A DNA stretch of 64,000 nt from Rouxiella badensis (GTDB lineage Bacteria > Pseudomonadota > Gammaproteobacteria > Enterobacterales > Enterobacteriaceae): contig NZ_MRWE01000015.1 of assembly GCF_002093665.1 (NCBI RefSeq), positions 1 to 64,000 of the forward strand. Reading direction: 5' to 3'. Numbering within the stretch: the stretch's first letter is position 1; every line of letters starts with the position of its first letter. The translations under genes and the position numbers were made by a program. Below the pieces are notes generated by a model. That model saw nothing but the letters and a program-made list of their open reading frames with translations. It was not told the DNA's origin and did not search any database. This document shows, in pieces, positions 63,239 through 64,000 of the stretch.

Positions 63239-64000
63239 ATGTCTAGCAAAAAAATTCAGTGGAACGGTGCCTTACAGCCGGAAGCAGTTGAAATCCTGTC
63301 TAAAGACGGCGGCATGATCGTTTGCCCGACTAAAGTGGGCTACATCATCATGACTTCAGACGCTAAAGGTCTGGATCGCAAGTTTGAAGCCAAAGAGCGT
63401 AACCGTAACAAGCCAGGCGTTGTGCTGTGTGGTTCTCTGGAGCAGCTGAAGTCACTGGCTCAGCTGAACCCTGAGATTGAAGCGCTGTATCAGCAGCACT
63501 GGGACAAAGACATTCTGTTGGGCTGCATCCTGCCGTGGAAAGAAGACGCCAAGGCACGCATTCCAGACGACGGTTCTAAAACCATGATGATGGACAAGCG
63601 CGACACCAGCTGCTTCGTGATCAAATTCGGTAAGCCGGGTGAGATTCTGGCCAAAGAGCTGTGGGAAAACCACGGCAAGTTCTCCTTCGCCAGCTCCGCT
63701 AACCCATCAGGTAAAGGCAACCGCGGCAAGGTAGAAGGCATCGGCGAGCGTATCGAATCACACGCAGACCTGATTATCGAAGCCAACGAATACGTAACCT
63801 CGATTCAACCGAACGAAACCGAGAAAACCCGCTACGAGCAAGGCGTGATGGTCTCCATGGTTGACGAGAACGGCACGCTGGTTCCAGAGCAGAAAGGCCA
63901 ACGCAGCGTGACCCCATGCCCTATCCTGATCCGTAAAGGCCTGGATGTGGATAAAATCATGTCAATCATGTCTGATATTTTCCTGACCTGGGATTACCGT
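63239..64000 (+). CDS. Sua5/YciO/YrdC-family protein (3' truncated)
   Basis: A YrdC-domain protein whose frame stays open to the window end (254 codons visible). It begins MSSKKIQWNGALQPEAVEIL, then GGMIVCPTKVGYIIM, the YrdC nucleotide-pocket strand. KERNRNKPG is the KxR-type motif, and FSFASSANPSG the SxN motif of the family. YrdC/Sua5 enzymes make threonylcarbamoyl-AMP for tRNA t6A; YciO-like members hydrolyse or have other roles. The C-terminal extension is unusual for YrdC and may point to a paralogue. AAAGG precedes the ATG. Function beyond the domain is open. Confidence 0.8.
   Translation, partial: MSSKKIQWNGALQPEAVEILSKDGGMIVCPTKVGYIIMTSDAKGLDRKFEAKERNRNKPGVVLCGSLEQLKSLAQLNPEIEALYQQHWDKDILLGCILPWKEDAKARIPDDGSKTMMMDKRDTSCFVIKFGKPGEILAKELWENHGKFSFASSANPSGKGNRGKVEGIGERIESHADLIIEANEYVTSIQPNETEKTRYEQGVMVSMVDENGTLVPEQKGQRSVTPCPILIRKGLDVDKIMSIMSDIFLTWDYR

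Noticed and set aside
1-64000. CRISPR arrays, tRNA/rRNA genes, transposases and phage integrase
   Set aside because: No regularly spaced repeats, cloverleaf-like elements or recombinase motifs were found on reading through the window and its open frames.

Overview
The window looks like a chromosomal segment of an enterobacterium. The mntS-mntR divergent pair, zinT, a dld-type D-lactate dehydrogenase, a supH/ybiV-type phosphatase, a YdeP-type molybdoenzyme and a chromosomal class C beta-lactamase all have close relatives in Enterobacterales. The genus cannot be fixed from this sequence alone; a Yersiniaceae-like soil, plant or insect associated member would fit. Most genes are moderately GC-rich. 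A few are visibly AT-richer: the metalloprotease at the left edge, the orphan at 5.1-5.7 kb, and the small pair at 57.0-57.8 kb. These read like horizontally acquired cargo.

Layout. 0-9 kb: a 5'-truncated secreted zinc metalloprotease, zinT with a Zur-like operator, a BacA/UppP phosphatase, an NlpA/MetQ-type lipoprotein, an orphan gene, a GNAT acetyltransferase and a YdeP-type oxidoreductase. 9-21.6 kb: nutrient scavenging. A polar amino-acid (cystine-like) ABC operon is joined to a flavin monooxygenase of the NtaA/SnaA/DszA class. It is followed by a frameshifted gene remnant, a sulfonate-type binding protein without its own permease, and a complete peptide/opine-type ABC operon. Between these transport blocks sits a type III secretion effector-chaperone pair, sopB-sigE. 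21.7-27.7 kb: a GhoS-like small protein, a CynX/NimT-family exporter, several very small genes, a PaiB-like protein, and a MocR regulator with a DMT transporter that shares its operator motif.

28-36.5 kb: one giant cyclic beta-1,2-glucan synthase (NdvB/Cgs type). 36.6-48 kb: a second luciferase-like monooxygenase, then a long minus-strand catabolic cluster. It is transcribed rraA-like, MFS, hydantoinase/oxoprolinase A, B, SDR, aminotransferase, TetR, with a glutamate dehydrogenase downstream. 48.4-57 kb: a DUF2235 hydrolase with a C-terminal LecA-like domain, mntS/mntR, ampC without ampR, dld, supH, and a FucP/GluP-type sugar symporter. 57-64 kb: a small gene next to an InvB/Spa15-like chaperone, an EmrAB plus outer-membrane-factor tripartite efflux operon with its LysR regulator, and the start of a Sua5/YciO/YrdC-family gene.

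The main points of interest are two candidate type III effector-chaperone loci with no secretion apparatus in the window, the DUF2235-lectin fusion, the giant glucan synthase, the MocR/DMT operator pairing, and several small or decayed genes. No rRNA, tRNA, CRISPR array or insertion sequence was recognised.
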